Assembly: GCA_031549345.1 (NCBI GenBank)
Contig: JAVBPY010000003.1
Span: 1 to 64,000 of the forward strand
DNA length: 64,000 nucleotides
Direction of reading: 5' to 3'
Source of the DNA: CASFRF01 sp031549345
Lineage (GTDB): Bacteria > Verrucomicrobiota > Lentisphaeria > Victivallales > Victivallaceae
Positions within the stretch are counted from its first letter, which is position 1; each line of letters starts with the position of its first letter. Under the pieces are notes generated by a model. It searched no databases, was not told the origin of the DNA, and was given only the letters and a program-made list of their open reading frames with translations. The translations under genes and the position numbers were made by a program. This document shows positions 32,447-41,614 of the stretch, one piece after another.

Positions 32447-34113
32447 GGCTTGCGCAGGCGTTCCAAATTAAGGAGAAGTATTTCGTCGTTGGGCTCATAC
32501 TTCAGGGCGATTTTCCACTGCCGTTCGGCTTCCGCGCGGTCTTTGCGGAGAAACGCGACCATGCCGGCGTAGAACGCCTCGAAAAACGGATCTTCGGCAC
32601 AGTCGGCGCGGAGTTGATCAAAATGAAGAATCGCTCCCTCCGGATCCCCGCGTCGCAACGCATCGTTGCCCAATGCGGTGCCGAGCTGGATGCGGAGATT
32701 CAATTTTATCGTAAGTAAAACCTTATGTCCATCGGGGGTATCTATTTTTCGCAAAAGGGCCATGTCCTGATTCCGCATTCCCGTAAAAAATGTACGGAGA
32801 ATAACCGCCGGTTCATAGTTTGCAACACGCGGATGCGAGATGATTTCGATCGCCTGGTCAACATCGTTGTCCGCGAATTTCATGGCGGCGTATGAAAAGA
32901 GCGCCTGCCGGTTCGGGCTCGGCGTATCGCAGGAATAGCTGTACAGGGTATTGCTGTTTTCCCAAACGGGCATGTACCAGAAACTCAAACAAAAAAGCAT
33001 TCCCGCGTACCCGCAGGCAAGGAGCAAACGCAAACTTCGCCGCCGGATCCAACGGAGGTTCAGCCCGATCAGCAACAGGAAAAAAACATGTGGCAAAAGC
33101 GAGTACCGGTCCGCAAACTCGGCATTGCTGAAAAGAAATATACCCATAACCAGCGAAAGCAACGCGTACATCCCCAGCAGCGGCGGAAGCACCCGGTAGA
33201 GCATCCGCTTCGGCCAGCGCCGCCAGGCCCAAAGGAGCCCCCCCGCCGTAACAAAAGCCGCCGCCACAAGTCCGGCAATAAAAAGCGGAGTGAACGCCGT
33301 GTACGGATAGATCGGCGCAAGATCAAGCGGCAGAAGCATCTTGCCCGGATAGAGAAAACCGTTGCGGAGAAAAATCCCCCACTGGATGCCTCCCTTGGCA
33401 AGATTTGTCGCGCCTCCGGCAACAAGCGCCGCCCGCCACAAGAGGAAAAAAATGCTGAGCGCACAATAGGGAACGAGCATAAGGCATTCGCTCCGGCTCC
33501 GCTTCCAGCGGCGCAGGCGGATCGTATCGAGAAGATAAAAGATCACCGGAAGAAAAATGCCGATGGGCTTGCAAAGAAGCGTGCCGAACATACAAAGGAA
33601 TGCTCCGATGCGTCCTTTGGCTCCTCCGGACAGATAAAGAAGCGTGGAACTCCAGAAAAAAATGGCCATCCACATATCCTTCCGTTCCGAAATCCAGACG
33701 ACCGATTCGATCCGCTGCGGATGAATGGCGTAAAAAAGCGCCAGAAAGAACGCAGCGGCACCAGAAATGCGAAGTTTGCGGAAAAGCGAGAAGACAAGCG
33801 CCACTCCCGCCAGGTGCAGAAGAATGCTCTGGAGGTGGAAGAAAAAGGGATTTTTCCCCCCCAATGCATAGTCGAGCATATAGCTTGCCGAGGGAATTGG
33901 CGTGTGCAACCCGAGCACCGGCGTCTTCAGCAAGTGGACAAAGTTGGACCAGGAGGGGACAATGAAACGGTTGCTCGTTACGTAAAACCCATCGTCGAGC
34001 ATGAAAATAAAATCGTAGCGCAACGCCGGATAATAGAGCACCGCCGTGATAAGCAGCAGCAGCGCAAGGGCGCGGCCCGGATGATCTTTACAAAAGCGAG
34101 AGAGCGTCGACAT
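32443..34113 (-). CDS. GT-C fold membrane glycosyltransferase-like protein (TMTC-like) with C-terminal TPR
   Basis: The protein has 556 residues. About 10-11 membrane segments fill residues 15-400. An early extracytoplasmic loop has MLDDGFYVTSNRFI, whose acidic pair sits where GT-C enzymes keep catalytic acids. HPQRIESVVWISERKDMWMA and FADRYSLLPHVFF are hallmark blocks of the TMTC/bacterial tetratricopeptide mannosyltransferase-like family. Residues about 480-556 form TPR-like helices (AEAERQWKIALKYEPNDEIL). It probably transfers a sugar from a lipid-linked donor outside the cytoplasm; the acceptor is unknown. Its start lies 26 bases inside the 3' end of priA. Confidence 0.85.
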   Translation of the reverse strand: MSTLSRFCKDHPGRALALLLLITAVLYYPALRYDFIFMLDDGFYVTSNRFIVPSWSNFVHLLKTPVLGLHTPIPSASYMLDYALGGKNPFFFHLQSILLHLAGVALVFSLFRKLRISGAAAFFLALFYAIHPQRIESVVWISERKDMWMAIFFWSSTLLYLSGGAKGRIGAFLCMFGTLLCKPIGIFLPVIFYLLDTIRLRRWKRSRSECLMLVPYCALSIFFLLWRAALVAGGATNLAKGGIQWGIFLRNGFLYPGKMLLPLDLAPIYPYTAFTPLFIAGLVAAAFVTAGGLLWAWRRWPKRMLYRVLPPLLGMYALLSLVMGIFLFSNAEFADRYSLLPHVFFLLLIGLNLRWIRRRSLRLLLACGYAGMLFCLSFWYMPVWENSNTLYSYSCDTPSPNRQALFSYAAMKFADNDVDQAIEIISHPRVANYEPAVILRTFFTGMRNQDMALLRKIDTPDGHKVLLTIKLNLRIQLGTALGNDALRRGDPEGAILHFDQLRADCAEDPFFEAFYAGMVAFLRKDRAEAERQWKIALKYEPNDEILLLNLERLRKP

Positions 34114-36307
34114 CGGCGTAAACCTCCACGGTGTTTGATTTTTCTTTATGCAGCACCAGCTCGCGCAGGCGGCGGCGGAGTTGTCCGAACGCCTGGCCTC
34201 GCAGCATGATAAGATAACGGAATTTCCCCTTGATCCGCTCGATCGGGGCGGGTTCCGGCCCCGTCATGCGGATGCGGTCGCAACAGAAGGGACGGAGCTC
34301 CTCGGCATAACGGGTCGCCTCCGCGACGACATCCGCTTCGTCCGGTCCCCGAAAATGCACAAGCAAAAGGTGCGAGAACGGAGGGTAATCGAGCATCTCC
34401 CGGAATTCCAGATCGAACGCGCTGAATCCCGCGACATCGAGCTCCGCCGCAAGGCGGATGGTGTCGTTTTCCGGGTTGTGGGTCTGGAGGATTACTTCGC
34501 CGCGCACATCGCCGCGTCCCGCGCGCCCCGCCACCTGGGTGATGAGCTGGAAGGTGCGCTCCGCCGCGCGGAAATCGGGCATGGAAAGCCCCAGATCGGC
34601 GTTGATGAGCCCGACCAGCGTAACGTTGGGAAAGTGCAGCCCTTTGGCGATCATCTGCGTACCGATCAGAATATCCAGTTCGCCGCGCCGGAAACGATCG
34701 AGGACGCGTTCGTAATCCGCGGGGTTGCGCATGGTGTCCGAATCCATGCGGCCGACCCGCGCATCGCGGAAAAGGGCAACGGCGGCGGCTTCAATTTTCT
34801 CCGTCCCCACGCCCGCGTAACGGATGTCCGGCGCGCCGCACTGCGGACAGCGCGCGGGGGCCGCCAAAACATTGCCGCACAAGTGGCAGGCCAATGTTTC
34901 GCGTTGCCGGGAATAGGTGTAGGCGACGGAGCAATCCGCACAGCGCGCTTCGAAAGCGCAATGATCGCAGACCATCACCCGTGCGTAGCCGCGCCGGTTC
35001 AAAAAAAGGATGGACTGTTCGCCGCGTGCGAGGCGGTCGCGCACCGCTTCGATGAGGATGCGTGAAAAGTAGTTGGCTTTCCCGGGCTCCGGCGGCCCCG
35101 CGAGGCGTTGGTCGACCACGCGGATGACCGGATCAAGCTTTTCCTCCACCTTCTGCTTCATCTCGGCAAGGCGGTATTTTTTGAGCACGACATTGCGCTC
35201 GCTCTCCGCCGAAGGAGTGGCCGAACCGAGGATCACCACCGCGCGCTCCAGCTTCCCCCGCATAACCGCCACATCGCGCGCATGGTACCGCGGAGATTCG
35301 GATTGCTTGTACGTTGCCTCGTGCTCTTCGTCCACGACAATCAATCCGAGATTTTTGAAGGGGGCGAAAAGCGCCGAACGGGCGCCGATGACGATATTGA
35401 CTTCGTTACGGCTGATTTTATGCCATTGATCGAAGCGTTCCGCTTCGGTCAGCCGGCTGTGCATGACGCTGAGGCTGTCGCCGAAACGGGCGCGGAAACG
35501 CCGCACAGTCTGTGCCGTGAGCGCTATTTCCGGAACAAGCATAATCGCCGATTCTCCGCGCGCGAGAACCGCCGCGATCGCCTGGAGGTACACTTCGGTT
35601 TTCCCCGAATTGGTAACGCCGCGCAGAAGAAGCACCCGGCTTTCGTCCGGCGCGTCGAGAAGTAAACGAAACGCATCGAGTGCCGCACGTTGTTCCACCG
35701 ACGCCTCCATGGGTTCGCTGCGGATCGCAGTGCTTTCCGCGAAGATATCGCGATCCTTTTCCCGTTTCACGACCTCAAGAAACTCATGCTTCAGAAGGGT
35801 GGCAAGCATCGACGGCGTCGCATCCGACTCCGCAAGCGCGGTGTCGTACGGCAATTCATCCTCCACCAGCAGGAGTTTCAGGAGGCGCAGGCGTCCGGCG
35901 GCGCGCGCATCGTCGGCATGCTCCAACACATGCCGCTCGGCGGAGGCGCGGTCGAGGAGGCGGCAGAAGCGCTCAAAACCCGGTTTGATCCGCCCGTTGC
36001 GGACCGCGCCCGGGAGCAATGCGCGTATCGCCTGTTCGCGGCTGCAAATGTAGTAGTCGGCAATCCAGTTGCCCAGTTCGATGAGTTTTTCCGGAATTCG
36101 CGTTTTTCCCGGCACGGGACCGAGGAGTTCTTTGAGTGCCCCGAACGCGCTTTGTTCCGCAAGGCTGAGGATGAACCCCGTGCGCGTCGAACGCCCGAAC
36201 GGGACAAGCACCTGCGAGCCGATGCCGACTTCGCTCAAATGCTCCGCCCGGATGCGGTAATCGAACGCCTTGTCCAGCGAAAGATTGACAATGACGTGTG
36301 CAATCAA
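34088..36307 (-). CDS. priA: Primosomal replication restart helicase PriA
   Basis: The protein has 739 residues, the normal length. It remodels stalled forks and reloads the replisome. The N-terminal DNA-binding domain (about 1-105) precedes SF2 helicase motifs: Walker A GVTNSGKTEVYLQ, DEEH, GSATPSAES. The zinc-binding insertion has eight cysteines in CDHCAFEARCADC and CHLCGNVLAAPARCPQCGAP. Helicase motifs V/VI (GTQMIAKGLHFPNV, QVAGRAGRG) are intact. It lies in the rpoZ-purE-priA order with 30 bases to purE. Confidence 0.97.
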   Translation of the reverse strand: MIAHVIVNLSLDKAFDYRIRAEHLSEVGIGSQVLVPFGRSTRTGFILSLAEQSAFGALKELLGPVPGKTRIPEKLIELGNWIADYYICSREQAIRALLPGAVRNGRIKPGFERFCRLLDRASAERHVLEHADDARAAGRLRLLKLLLVEDELPYDTALAESDATPSMLATLLKHEFLEVVKREKDRDIFAESTAIRSEPMEASVEQRAALDAFRLLLDAPDESRVLLLRGVTNSGKTEVYLQAIAAVLARGESAIMLVPEIALTAQTVRRFRARFGDSLSVMHSRLTEAERFDQWHKISRNEVNIVIGARSALFAPFKNLGLIVVDEEHEATYKQSESPRYHARDVAVMRGKLERAVVILGSATPSAESERNVVLKKYRLAEMKQKVEEKLDPVIRVVDQRLAGPPEPGKANYFSRILIEAVRDRLARGEQSILFLNRRGYARVMVCDHCAFEARCADCSVAYTYSRQRETLACHLCGNVLAAPARCPQCGAPDIRYAGVGTEKIEAAAVALFRDARVGRMDSDTMRNPADYERVLDRFRRGELDILIGTQMIAKGLHFPNVTLVGLINADLGLSMPDFRAAERTFQLITQVAGRAGRGDVRGEVILQTHNPENDTIRLAAELDVAGFSAFDLEFREMLDYPPFSHLLLVHFRGPDEADVVAEATRYAEELRPFCCDRIRMTGPEPAPIERIKGKFRYLIMLRGQAFGQLRRRLRELVLHKEKSNTVEVYADVDALSLL

Positions 36308-36337
36308 AGCGTCTCCTTCCCGGGGGATTTGATGCGC

Positions 36338-36847
36338 TTAACCCTGCTTACGGAGCGTTTCCTGCAATTCCGCATCCGCCCGGAGAACCTCTTCGGTCTG
36401 CTCCGCGCGGAAATCGTTCAGCGCGGCAGCCAGGCGTGTGTCGGCAAGGGCCAGGATGGAAACGGCGTACAACGCCGCGTTTTTTCCACCCGCTTTGCCT
36501 GCGGTAACCGTTGCCACGGGAATGCCGGGGGGCATCTGCACCGTGCTCAACAAAGCGTCAAGCCCCTTGAACGGCTCCGACGCCACGGGAATCCCGATCA
36601 CCGGGAGCGTGGTATGCGCCGCGACAACCCCCGCGAGGTGTGCGGCCATACCCGCCGCGCAGATGATGACCCGGAAACCCGCATCCGCCGCGCCGGCGGC
36701 AAATTCCACCGCCGCGCCCGGCGTGCGGTGCGCCGAAAGCACCCGCGCCGAGTAGGCGACGCCGAAACGATCCAAAACGGCAAAAGCGCCGGAAACGATT
36801 TCCAGATCGCTTTTGCTCCCCATGATGATGGCGACTTGCGGTTTCAT
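36338..36847 (-). CDS. purE: N5-carboxyaminoimidazole ribonucleotide mutase
   Basis: The protein has 169 residues, the standard class I length. It converts N5-CAIR to CAIR in purine synthesis. MGSKSDLEI (phosphate-binding), SAHRTPGAAVEF with the catalytic His, and AGMAAHLAGVVAAHT are diagnostic. ATG 36847 is chosen from family alignment; no good ribosome-binding site is visible, so it may be coupled to rpoZ, whose stop is 5 bases upstream. No purK is nearby. Confidence 0.96.
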   Translation of the reverse strand: MKPQVAIIMGSKSDLEIVSGAFAVLDRFGVAYSARVLSAHRTPGAAVEFAAGAADAGFRVIICAAGMAAHLAGVVAAHTTLPVIGIPVASEPFKGLDALLSTVQMPPGIPVATVTAGKAGGKNAALYAVSILALADTRLAAALNDFRAEQTEEVLRADAELQETLRKQG

Positions 36848-36852
36848 TGTGT

Positions 36853-37086
36853 TCAAAGGGCGGGTGTTTCGGCCGGAATTTCGGCTTCGCCGTCGGCGCC
36901 GATCTCGTAGTCGAGAAGGCCTTCGGCGATTTCCAGGAGGGCCACGTCCAGGTGATTTTGTTCGTCGCACTTGATCATGGGACGGGCGCCGAACGCCAGC
37001 TGCTTGGCGCGCTTGGCGGCGACCACGGAAAGAATCTGCGGATCGGTGATGATTTTTCTGGCACGGGCCAGAGTCTGGTTGTTCAT
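36853..37086 (-). CDS. rpoZ: RNA polymerase omega subunit
   Basis: The protein has 77 residues. It has the omega-fold core: an N-terminal helix (NNQTLARARKIITDPQILSV), VAAKRAKQLAFGARPMI where omega proteins have a conserved R/K-A-x-Q-L, and a helical LDVALLEIAEGLLDYEI. It helps assemble beta' and, in some bacteria, bind ppGpp. AAAGGGA lies 7 nt upstream of ATG 37086. First gene of the run down to trmO. Confidence 0.88.
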   Translation of the reverse strand: MNNQTLARARKIITDPQILSVVAAKRAKQLAFGARPMIKCDEQNHLDVALLEIAEGLLDYEIGADGEAEIPAETPAL

Positions 37087-37109
37087 GGTGTCCCTTTCAG
37101 TGGTGGAAA

Positions 37110-37143
37110 GCGCGGCGTATCCGGGATACCGGATGCGCCGCGC
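37110..37143 (-). terminator. Strong hairpin between acyl-CoA dehydrogenase and rpoZ
   Basis: GCGCGGCG (37110-37117) pairs with CGCCGCGC (37136-37143), with an inner TCCGG/CCGGA stem. On the minus strand only a short TTT follows, so it is a weak intrinsic terminator of the etf operon or an RNA-stabilising structure. On the plus strand a T run follows after 6 bases. Confidence 0.5.
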
Positions 37144-37153
37144 GCCACAATTT

Positions 37154-38872
37154 TTAGTAATCGATGATATCGCGATGGTTGTCGATCAACGCTAGGTCGT
37201 TGGACATCACACGCAGGAAGCGCTGTTCAAAGGCCGTGAGCGAATCGAGCACATAGCGTTCGGCGAGGGCCACGCGCTTTTCGCATTTGGACGCGTCGCG
37301 GAGAAGGAGCAAGCTGACGAAGACCATCGTCTCCATCTCGACCAGGCTGCGGGCCATGAGGTCGTGGTAGGCGGGGTCCTTCTTTTCCGCCACAAACGTT
37401 ACCGCCTGAAGCTGGCGCTGGTGCAGTTTCATCACCTGGTCGCGAAGGCGTTCAAGCTTGCCGGTAAGCGGAATCGCCGCCAGTTCCTTGATGCGCGTGT
37501 CGTTGTCACGCTGGATCACGCCGCCGATGGCTGCGACGACCTGAAGCTGCGTGGTGCCTTCGTAAATGTTCGTGATGCGCGCGTCGCGGTAATGGCGTTC
37601 GACATTGAAGTCGCGCATGAAACCGGTTCCGCCGTGAATCTGGATTGCGTCGTACGAAACGGAGTTCGCAATTTCCGTCGCAAACGCTTTGCACATCGGG
37701 GTCAGGACGGCCGCCACACGGTTGTAATACTTCTGTTTGGCTTTCGCCTCGGCGGAGATGTCCTTGCCCGAATCGACCAGGTGGTTCCAGCCGTTGCGCA
37801 GATCCACCGCGCGCGTCGTTTCGTACAGAAGCGCACGCGCCGCCGTGATGCGGATCTTCATGCTCGACAGCATATCGTACACCGCCGGGAACTGATCGAT
37901 CGATTTCTTAAACTGCTCGCGCTCGGCGGCGTATTTCTTCGCTTCGCGGTACGCGGCTTCGGCGATGCCGAGCGCTTGGGCGCTGATGGCGACGCGCGCG
38001 CCGTTCATCAGGCTCATGACGTACTTGATCAGCCCGAAGCGGCGCTTGCCGCAAAGCTGGGCCGGAACGTCGTTGTACTGGAGTTCACACGTCGCGACGC
38101 CGTGGATGCCGAGTTTATCCTCGATCCGGCGGACGACCAGCTTCGGCCCCGCTTCGCAGACGAACATCGAAAGACCGCGCCCGTCGGAGGTCCCATCTTC
38201 GGAACGGGCGAGCACCAGGTGCACCTTGGCGCAGCCGTTGGTGATGAAGCGCTTCATGCCGTTCAAATACCACTGGCCGGTCTTCTCGTCCTGCCACGCG
38301 CGGAGGCGGACGGACTGGAGGTCGGAGCCGAAATCCGGCTCGGTCAAATCCATGGAACCGTCCACTTCGCCGGTGGCGAAGCGGGGAAGGAATTCCTGCC
38401 GCTGTTCTTCGTTCCCGAATTCGCAGATCGTTTCAGCAATGTCCTGGAGGCCGAAGAGGTTCTGGAGCGAAGCGTCCGCGCGGGAAACCATTTCGGTCAT
38501 CATCGTATAGACCGTAACCGGGAAATTCATCCCGCCGTAACGGTGCGGAAGCATCACGCCCATCACGTCCGACTGCTTGAGGTCGCGCAGGTTTTTCTGC
38601 GTGAGCGGATGGTAGGTTACGGTGAAGTTCTTGAAATCCGGACCTTCAAGATCCACCTGCCGCGAACGCGGCTCGATGTTGTCGCCGCAGATCTCGCCGA
38701 TGACTTCAAGGGTGCGGTGGTAGTTATCCAGCGCGTCGGCAAGATCGGTCGGCGCAAGGTCAAACTCCTTGGCAAGGTTGTAATTGTCTTCGCGCAAGGA
38801 AACCACTTCATCCAGATCCAGCGATTTCAGCGTAAACAGGAGGTCCTGATTGTCTTTGTAAAAGTTAGCCAT
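37154..38872 (-). CDS. Acyl-CoA dehydrogenase with C-terminal extension
   Basis: The protein has 572 residues, about 190 more than the classical 380-residue enzymes, matching the longer subgroup with an acyl-CoA-dehydrogenase C-terminal domain. It oxidises acyl-CoA at C2-C3 using FAD. MDLTEPDFGSDLQSVRLRAW and FITNGCAKVHLVLAR are FAD/substrate motifs. The catalytic glutamate is in RITNIYEGTTQLQ, preceded by QIHGGTGFMRDFNVERHYRD. It is the third gene after etfB and etfA, 15 bases after etfA, so electrons pass to this ETF. Acyl chain specificity cannot be read. Confidence 0.95.
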   Translation of the reverse strand: MANFYKDNQDLLFTLKSLDLDEVVSLREDNYNLAKEFDLAPTDLADALDNYHRTLEVIGEICGDNIEPRSRQVDLEGPDFKNFTVTYHPLTQKNLRDLKQSDVMGVMLPHRYGGMNFPVTVYTMMTEMVSRADASLQNLFGLQDIAETICEFGNEEQRQEFLPRFATGEVDGSMDLTEPDFGSDLQSVRLRAWQDEKTGQWYLNGMKRFITNGCAKVHLVLARSEDGTSDGRGLSMFVCEAGPKLVVRRIEDKLGIHGVATCELQYNDVPAQLCGKRRFGLIKYVMSLMNGARVAISAQALGIAEAAYREAKKYAAEREQFKKSIDQFPAVYDMLSSMKIRITAARALLYETTRAVDLRNGWNHLVDSGKDISAEAKAKQKYYNRVAAVLTPMCKAFATEIANSVSYDAIQIHGGTGFMRDFNVERHYRDARITNIYEGTTQLQVVAAIGGVIQRDNDTRIKELAAIPLTGKLERLRDQVMKLHQRQLQAVTFVAEKKDPAYHDLMARSLVEMETMVFVSLLLLRDASKCEKRVALAERYVLDSLTAFEQRFLRVMSNDLALIDNHRDIIDY

Positions 38873-38887
38873 GGCTTGTTCTCTTCC

Positions 38888-39910
38888 TTACGCTTTTGCC
38901 TTGAAGGCCTTGATCATTTTGGGAATCACCGCGTTCAGGTCGCCGACGATCGCGTAGTGCGCCGCGGAAAAAATCGGCGCGTTCGGGTCGCTGTTGATTG
39001 CAATGATCTTCTTCGATTCCTTCATCCCCGCCGTGTGCTGCACGGAGCCGGAGATGCCGCAGGCGATGTACAACCGCGGACGGACCGTAACGCCCGTCTG
39101 GCCAACCTGGTAGTCATGGTCGATCCAGCCGGCGTCCACCGCCGCGCGGGAGGCGGCGATTTCACCGCCGAGCGCATCGGCGAGGTCGCGGATCAGCTTG
39201 AAATTTTCTTTGCTGCCGACGCCGTAGCCGCCGGAAACAATGATCTGCGCGCCCTTGAGGTCTACCTCTTTGTCCGCGCGGACACGTTCGAGAACCTGGA
39301 TGACGGTATCCGCGTCGTCGAGCTTCGGGGCGATTTTGACGAGCTTGCCCTTGCGGGAAGCATCGGGCGCATCCATCTTCATCACGCCTTCGCGCACGGT
39401 AACCATCTGCGGATCGTCCCAGGTGTTCACGATGGTGGCGATAATGTTGCCGCCGAAGGCGGGGCGGATCTGCATGAGCTTGTTCTTGTAGAACTTGCCG
39501 TTCGCCTTGTCGTCGAAATCGTCGATCTGCAAATCGGTGCAGTCGGCGGTGAGTCCGGCGAGTTTTTCGGAGGCGACGCGCGGCGCGAGTTCCCGGCCCT
39601 TCATCGTCGCGCCGAAGAGGAGAATGTTCGGTTTGTGTTCGCGGATCATATCCACGATGATGCGCGCGTACGGAAGAACCGTGAAAGGTTCCAGGCGTTT
39701 GTCCTCGACAAGATACACCGTGTCGCAGCCGTAGCTGTACAAAGTATCCACGCAGCCGGAAAGCTTGTCGCCCAGGAGAAGCGCTTCGGTCTTTACGCCG
39801 AGCTTCGCGGCAAGATCGCGGCCTTTGCAGACCAATTCCAGGCTGACGTCGGCAATTTTGCCGCCTTCCTGCTCAATGAAAATCCAGACGTTCCCAATTT
39901 TTTCGGACAT
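38888..39910 (-). CDS. etfA: Electron transfer flavoprotein alpha subunit
   Basis: The protein has 340 residues. With EtfB it carries FAD and accepts electrons from the adjacent dehydrogenase. The C-terminal FAD-binding region shows VSGGYGVGSKENF, GVTVRPRLYIACGISGS and SVQHTAGMKESKKIIAINSD, the ETF-alpha signature. It starts 6 bases after etfB. Whether this ETF is bifurcating cannot be decided from motifs I can see. Confidence 0.96.
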   Translation of the reverse strand: MSEKIGNVWIFIEQEGGKIADVSLELVCKGRDLAAKLGVKTEALLLGDKLSGCVDTLYSYGCDTVYLVEDKRLEPFTVLPYARIIVDMIREHKPNILLFGATMKGRELAPRVASEKLAGLTADCTDLQIDDFDDKANGKFYKNKLMQIRPAFGGNIIATIVNTWDDPQMVTVREGVMKMDAPDASRKGKLVKIAPKLDDADTVIQVLERVRADKEVDLKGAQIIVSGGYGVGSKENFKLIRDLADALGGEIAASRAAVDAGWIDHDYQVGQTGVTVRPRLYIACGISGSVQHTAGMKESKKIIAINSDPNAPIFSAAHYAIVGDLNAVIPKMIKAFKAKA

Positions 39911-39916
39911 GATCGC

Positions 39917-40813
39917 TTACCCCAGGGTGTGGTCGGTTATAAGTTCATGGATCAGGAGGCCGATACCTTCATCGGTCGGCATGACCGATTTGGCTTCGCC
40001 GGCGGTCAGGACGACGCTTTGAATGTTCTTGACCTTGGTCGGCGAACCCTTGAGTCCGGTGCGTTCCAGGTCGGCATCCACGTCCTTGGCGCTCCATTCG
40101 TGGATCAGCAGATTGCGGGCGCGAAGTTTTTCAATTTCGGCGGCGATCTGTTCGGCATCGGTGTAGTTCGCATCGGCGTGGCCCTTGGCGACTTCCGTCG
40201 GCGTCTTGGCGCGCTTGTACTTCATGATGCGTTTGCCGGCCATCGGGCGCGGCTCGTTGCCTTCGATCACCGTCAGAAGGCAGGGGAGCGTGGCGGTCAA
40301 AACTTCGTGGCCGCCTTCGATCGCGCGTTTGGCGGTAACCTTTTTCGCGGTCAAATCCACCACATCCTCGACGTAACAGATCTGCGGGATGTTCAACTTT
40401 TCAGCCAGCTGGGGGCCGACTTGCGCGGTATCGCCGTCGATCGCCTGGCGGCCGCAAAGAATCAAATCGAATTTGCCGAGTTTTTTCGCGCAGCAGCTCA
40501 ATGCGTAGCTCGTAGCCAGCGTGTCCGCGCCCGCGAACGCCCGGTCCGTCAGAAGAACGCACTCATCCGCGCCGCGGAAAAGGGAGTCGCGGAGAACCGC
40601 CGACGCCGTCGGGGGGCCCATGGTGCCGACCACGACGCGGGCGCCGAAACGGTCCTTGAGCTGAAGGGCAAGCTCCAGCGCGTTCAAGTCCTCCGGATTG
40701 AAGATCGTGGGGAGGGCCGCTCGATTCACCGTACCCTGCGGCGTCATCGCGTCGCCGCTGATGTTCTGGGTATCGGGAACCTGTTTCACGAACACGAGCA
40801 CAGTATAACTCAC
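39917..40813 (-). CDS. etfB: Electron transfer flavoprotein beta subunit
   Basis: The protein has 298 residues, longer than the common 250-265. GTG 40813 has AGGGAG 7 nt upstream. It has the ETF-beta nucleotide-binding fold: VLVFVKQVPDTQ, FNPEDLNALELALQLKDRFG, LCGRQAIDGDTAQVGPQLAE (the conserved GxxxxDxxTxQV block) and a C-terminal arm. It opens the etfB-etfA-acyl-CoA dehydrogenase operon and has a clear promoter just upstream. Confidence 0.96.
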   Translation of the reverse strand: MSYTVLVFVKQVPDTQNISGDAMTPQGTVNRAALPTIFNPEDLNALELALQLKDRFGARVVVGTMGPPTASAVLRDSLFRGADECVLLTDRAFAGADTLATSYALSCCAKKLGKFDLILCGRQAIDGDTAQVGPQLAEKLNIPQICYVEDVVDLTAKKVTAKRAIEGGHEVLTATLPCLLTVIEGNEPRPMAGKRIMKYKRAKTPTEVAKGHADANYTDAEQIAAEIEKLRARNLLIHEWSAKDVDADLERTGLKGSPTKVKNIQSVVLTAGEAKSVMPTDEGIGLLIHELITDHTLG

Positions 40814-40863
40814 AATATGACTCCCTTGTTCTGTTTAAGGTTGCAAAAATAAAGACATTCGTT

Positions 40864-40892
40864 ACTATAGCATGCCGGACGGAATTATGCAA
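40864..40892 (-). promoter_or_regulatory. Promoter of the etf operon
   Basis: On the minus strand, TTGCAT (40892-40887), 17-bp spacer, TATAGT (40869-40864), about 50 bases before the etfB GTG. Confidence 0.75.
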
Positions 40893-40918
40893 AAGCGTGT
40901 TGCATTTTTTCCTTTTTG

Positions 40919-41614
40919 TTACATCACCGTGCCGCGGATGCCGAACCGGTGGCATTGCTTGATGTATTCGACGGCTTCTTCGCCCGTATCGACCAGCTTG
41001 AACAATTCAAAATCCTCCGCGGCGATCAGGCTGCGGGAAAGCGGCATCTTCTTCATCCATTCGATCAGGCCCGCCCAGAATTTTTTATCCACCAGAACAA
41101 GGGGAACACGGTTGATTTTTCCGGTCTGCATCATGGTCATCACTTCAAAAAACTCGTCGAACGTGCCGAAACCGCCGGGAAAAACAATGACCGCCAGCGC
41201 GTATTTCAAAAAACAGACTTTACGGGTGAAGAAATAGTGGAACGAAATACCCGCGGTCTGGTACTTGTTCGGGTGCTGCTCGTGCGGAAGCTCGATGTTC
41301 AGCCCGATGGAAACGCCCTCCGCGTCGCGCGCCCCCCAATTGGCCGCGCCCATAATCCCGGAGCCGCCTCCGGTGATGACGCCGTAGCCGTTCTTTACAA
41401 GCAAAGAGCCCGTTTCTTTGGCTTCTTCGAACGACGGTTCTCCCGGCGGCGTCCGGGCCGAACCGAAGACGGCGACCAGATTTTCCGGCTGTTTGCCCAT
41501 TACGCCGAAGGAATCGACAAACTCCGCCATGATCCGCAAAATACGCCAGGCGTCCGTGGCGATGAAATCGTGGTTGTTCGGAACGAAGTTCCTGGAAATA
41601 TTGTTGTTCTCCAT
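40919..41614 (-). CDS. LOG-family protein (TIGR00730, phosphoribohydrolase-like)
   Basis: The protein has 231 residues. ATG 41614 has AAAGGA 9 nt upstream and shares a base with the preceding TGA (TGATG). It has the lysine-decarboxylase-like Rossmann fold: NLVAVFGSARTP, GYGVITGGGSGIMGAANWGA and the signature PGGFGTFDEFFEV. Characterised members cleave nucleoside 5'-monophosphates to base and ribose-5-phosphate (cytokinin-activating in plants and some bacteria). The natural bacterial substrate is uncertain. Last gene of a four-gene minus-strand operon with MurF-MurE. Confidence 0.92.
   Translation of the reverse strand: MENNNISRNFVPNNHDFIATDAWRILRIMAEFVDSFGVMGKQPENLVAVFGSARTPPGEPSFEEAKETGSLLVKNGYGVITGGGSGIMGAANWGARDAEGVSIGLNIELPHEQHPNKYQTAGISFHYFFTRKVCFLKYALAVIVFPGGFGTFDEFFEVMTMMQTGKINRVPLVLVDKKFWAGLIEWMKKMPLSRSLIAAEDFELFKLVDTGEEAVEYIKQCHRFGIRGTVM

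Noticed and set aside
37364..40852. 1162-codon open frame on the plus strand
   Set aside because: Antisense across acyl-CoA dehydrogenase, etfA and etfB; it spans gene borders, which marks it as a compositional shadow.
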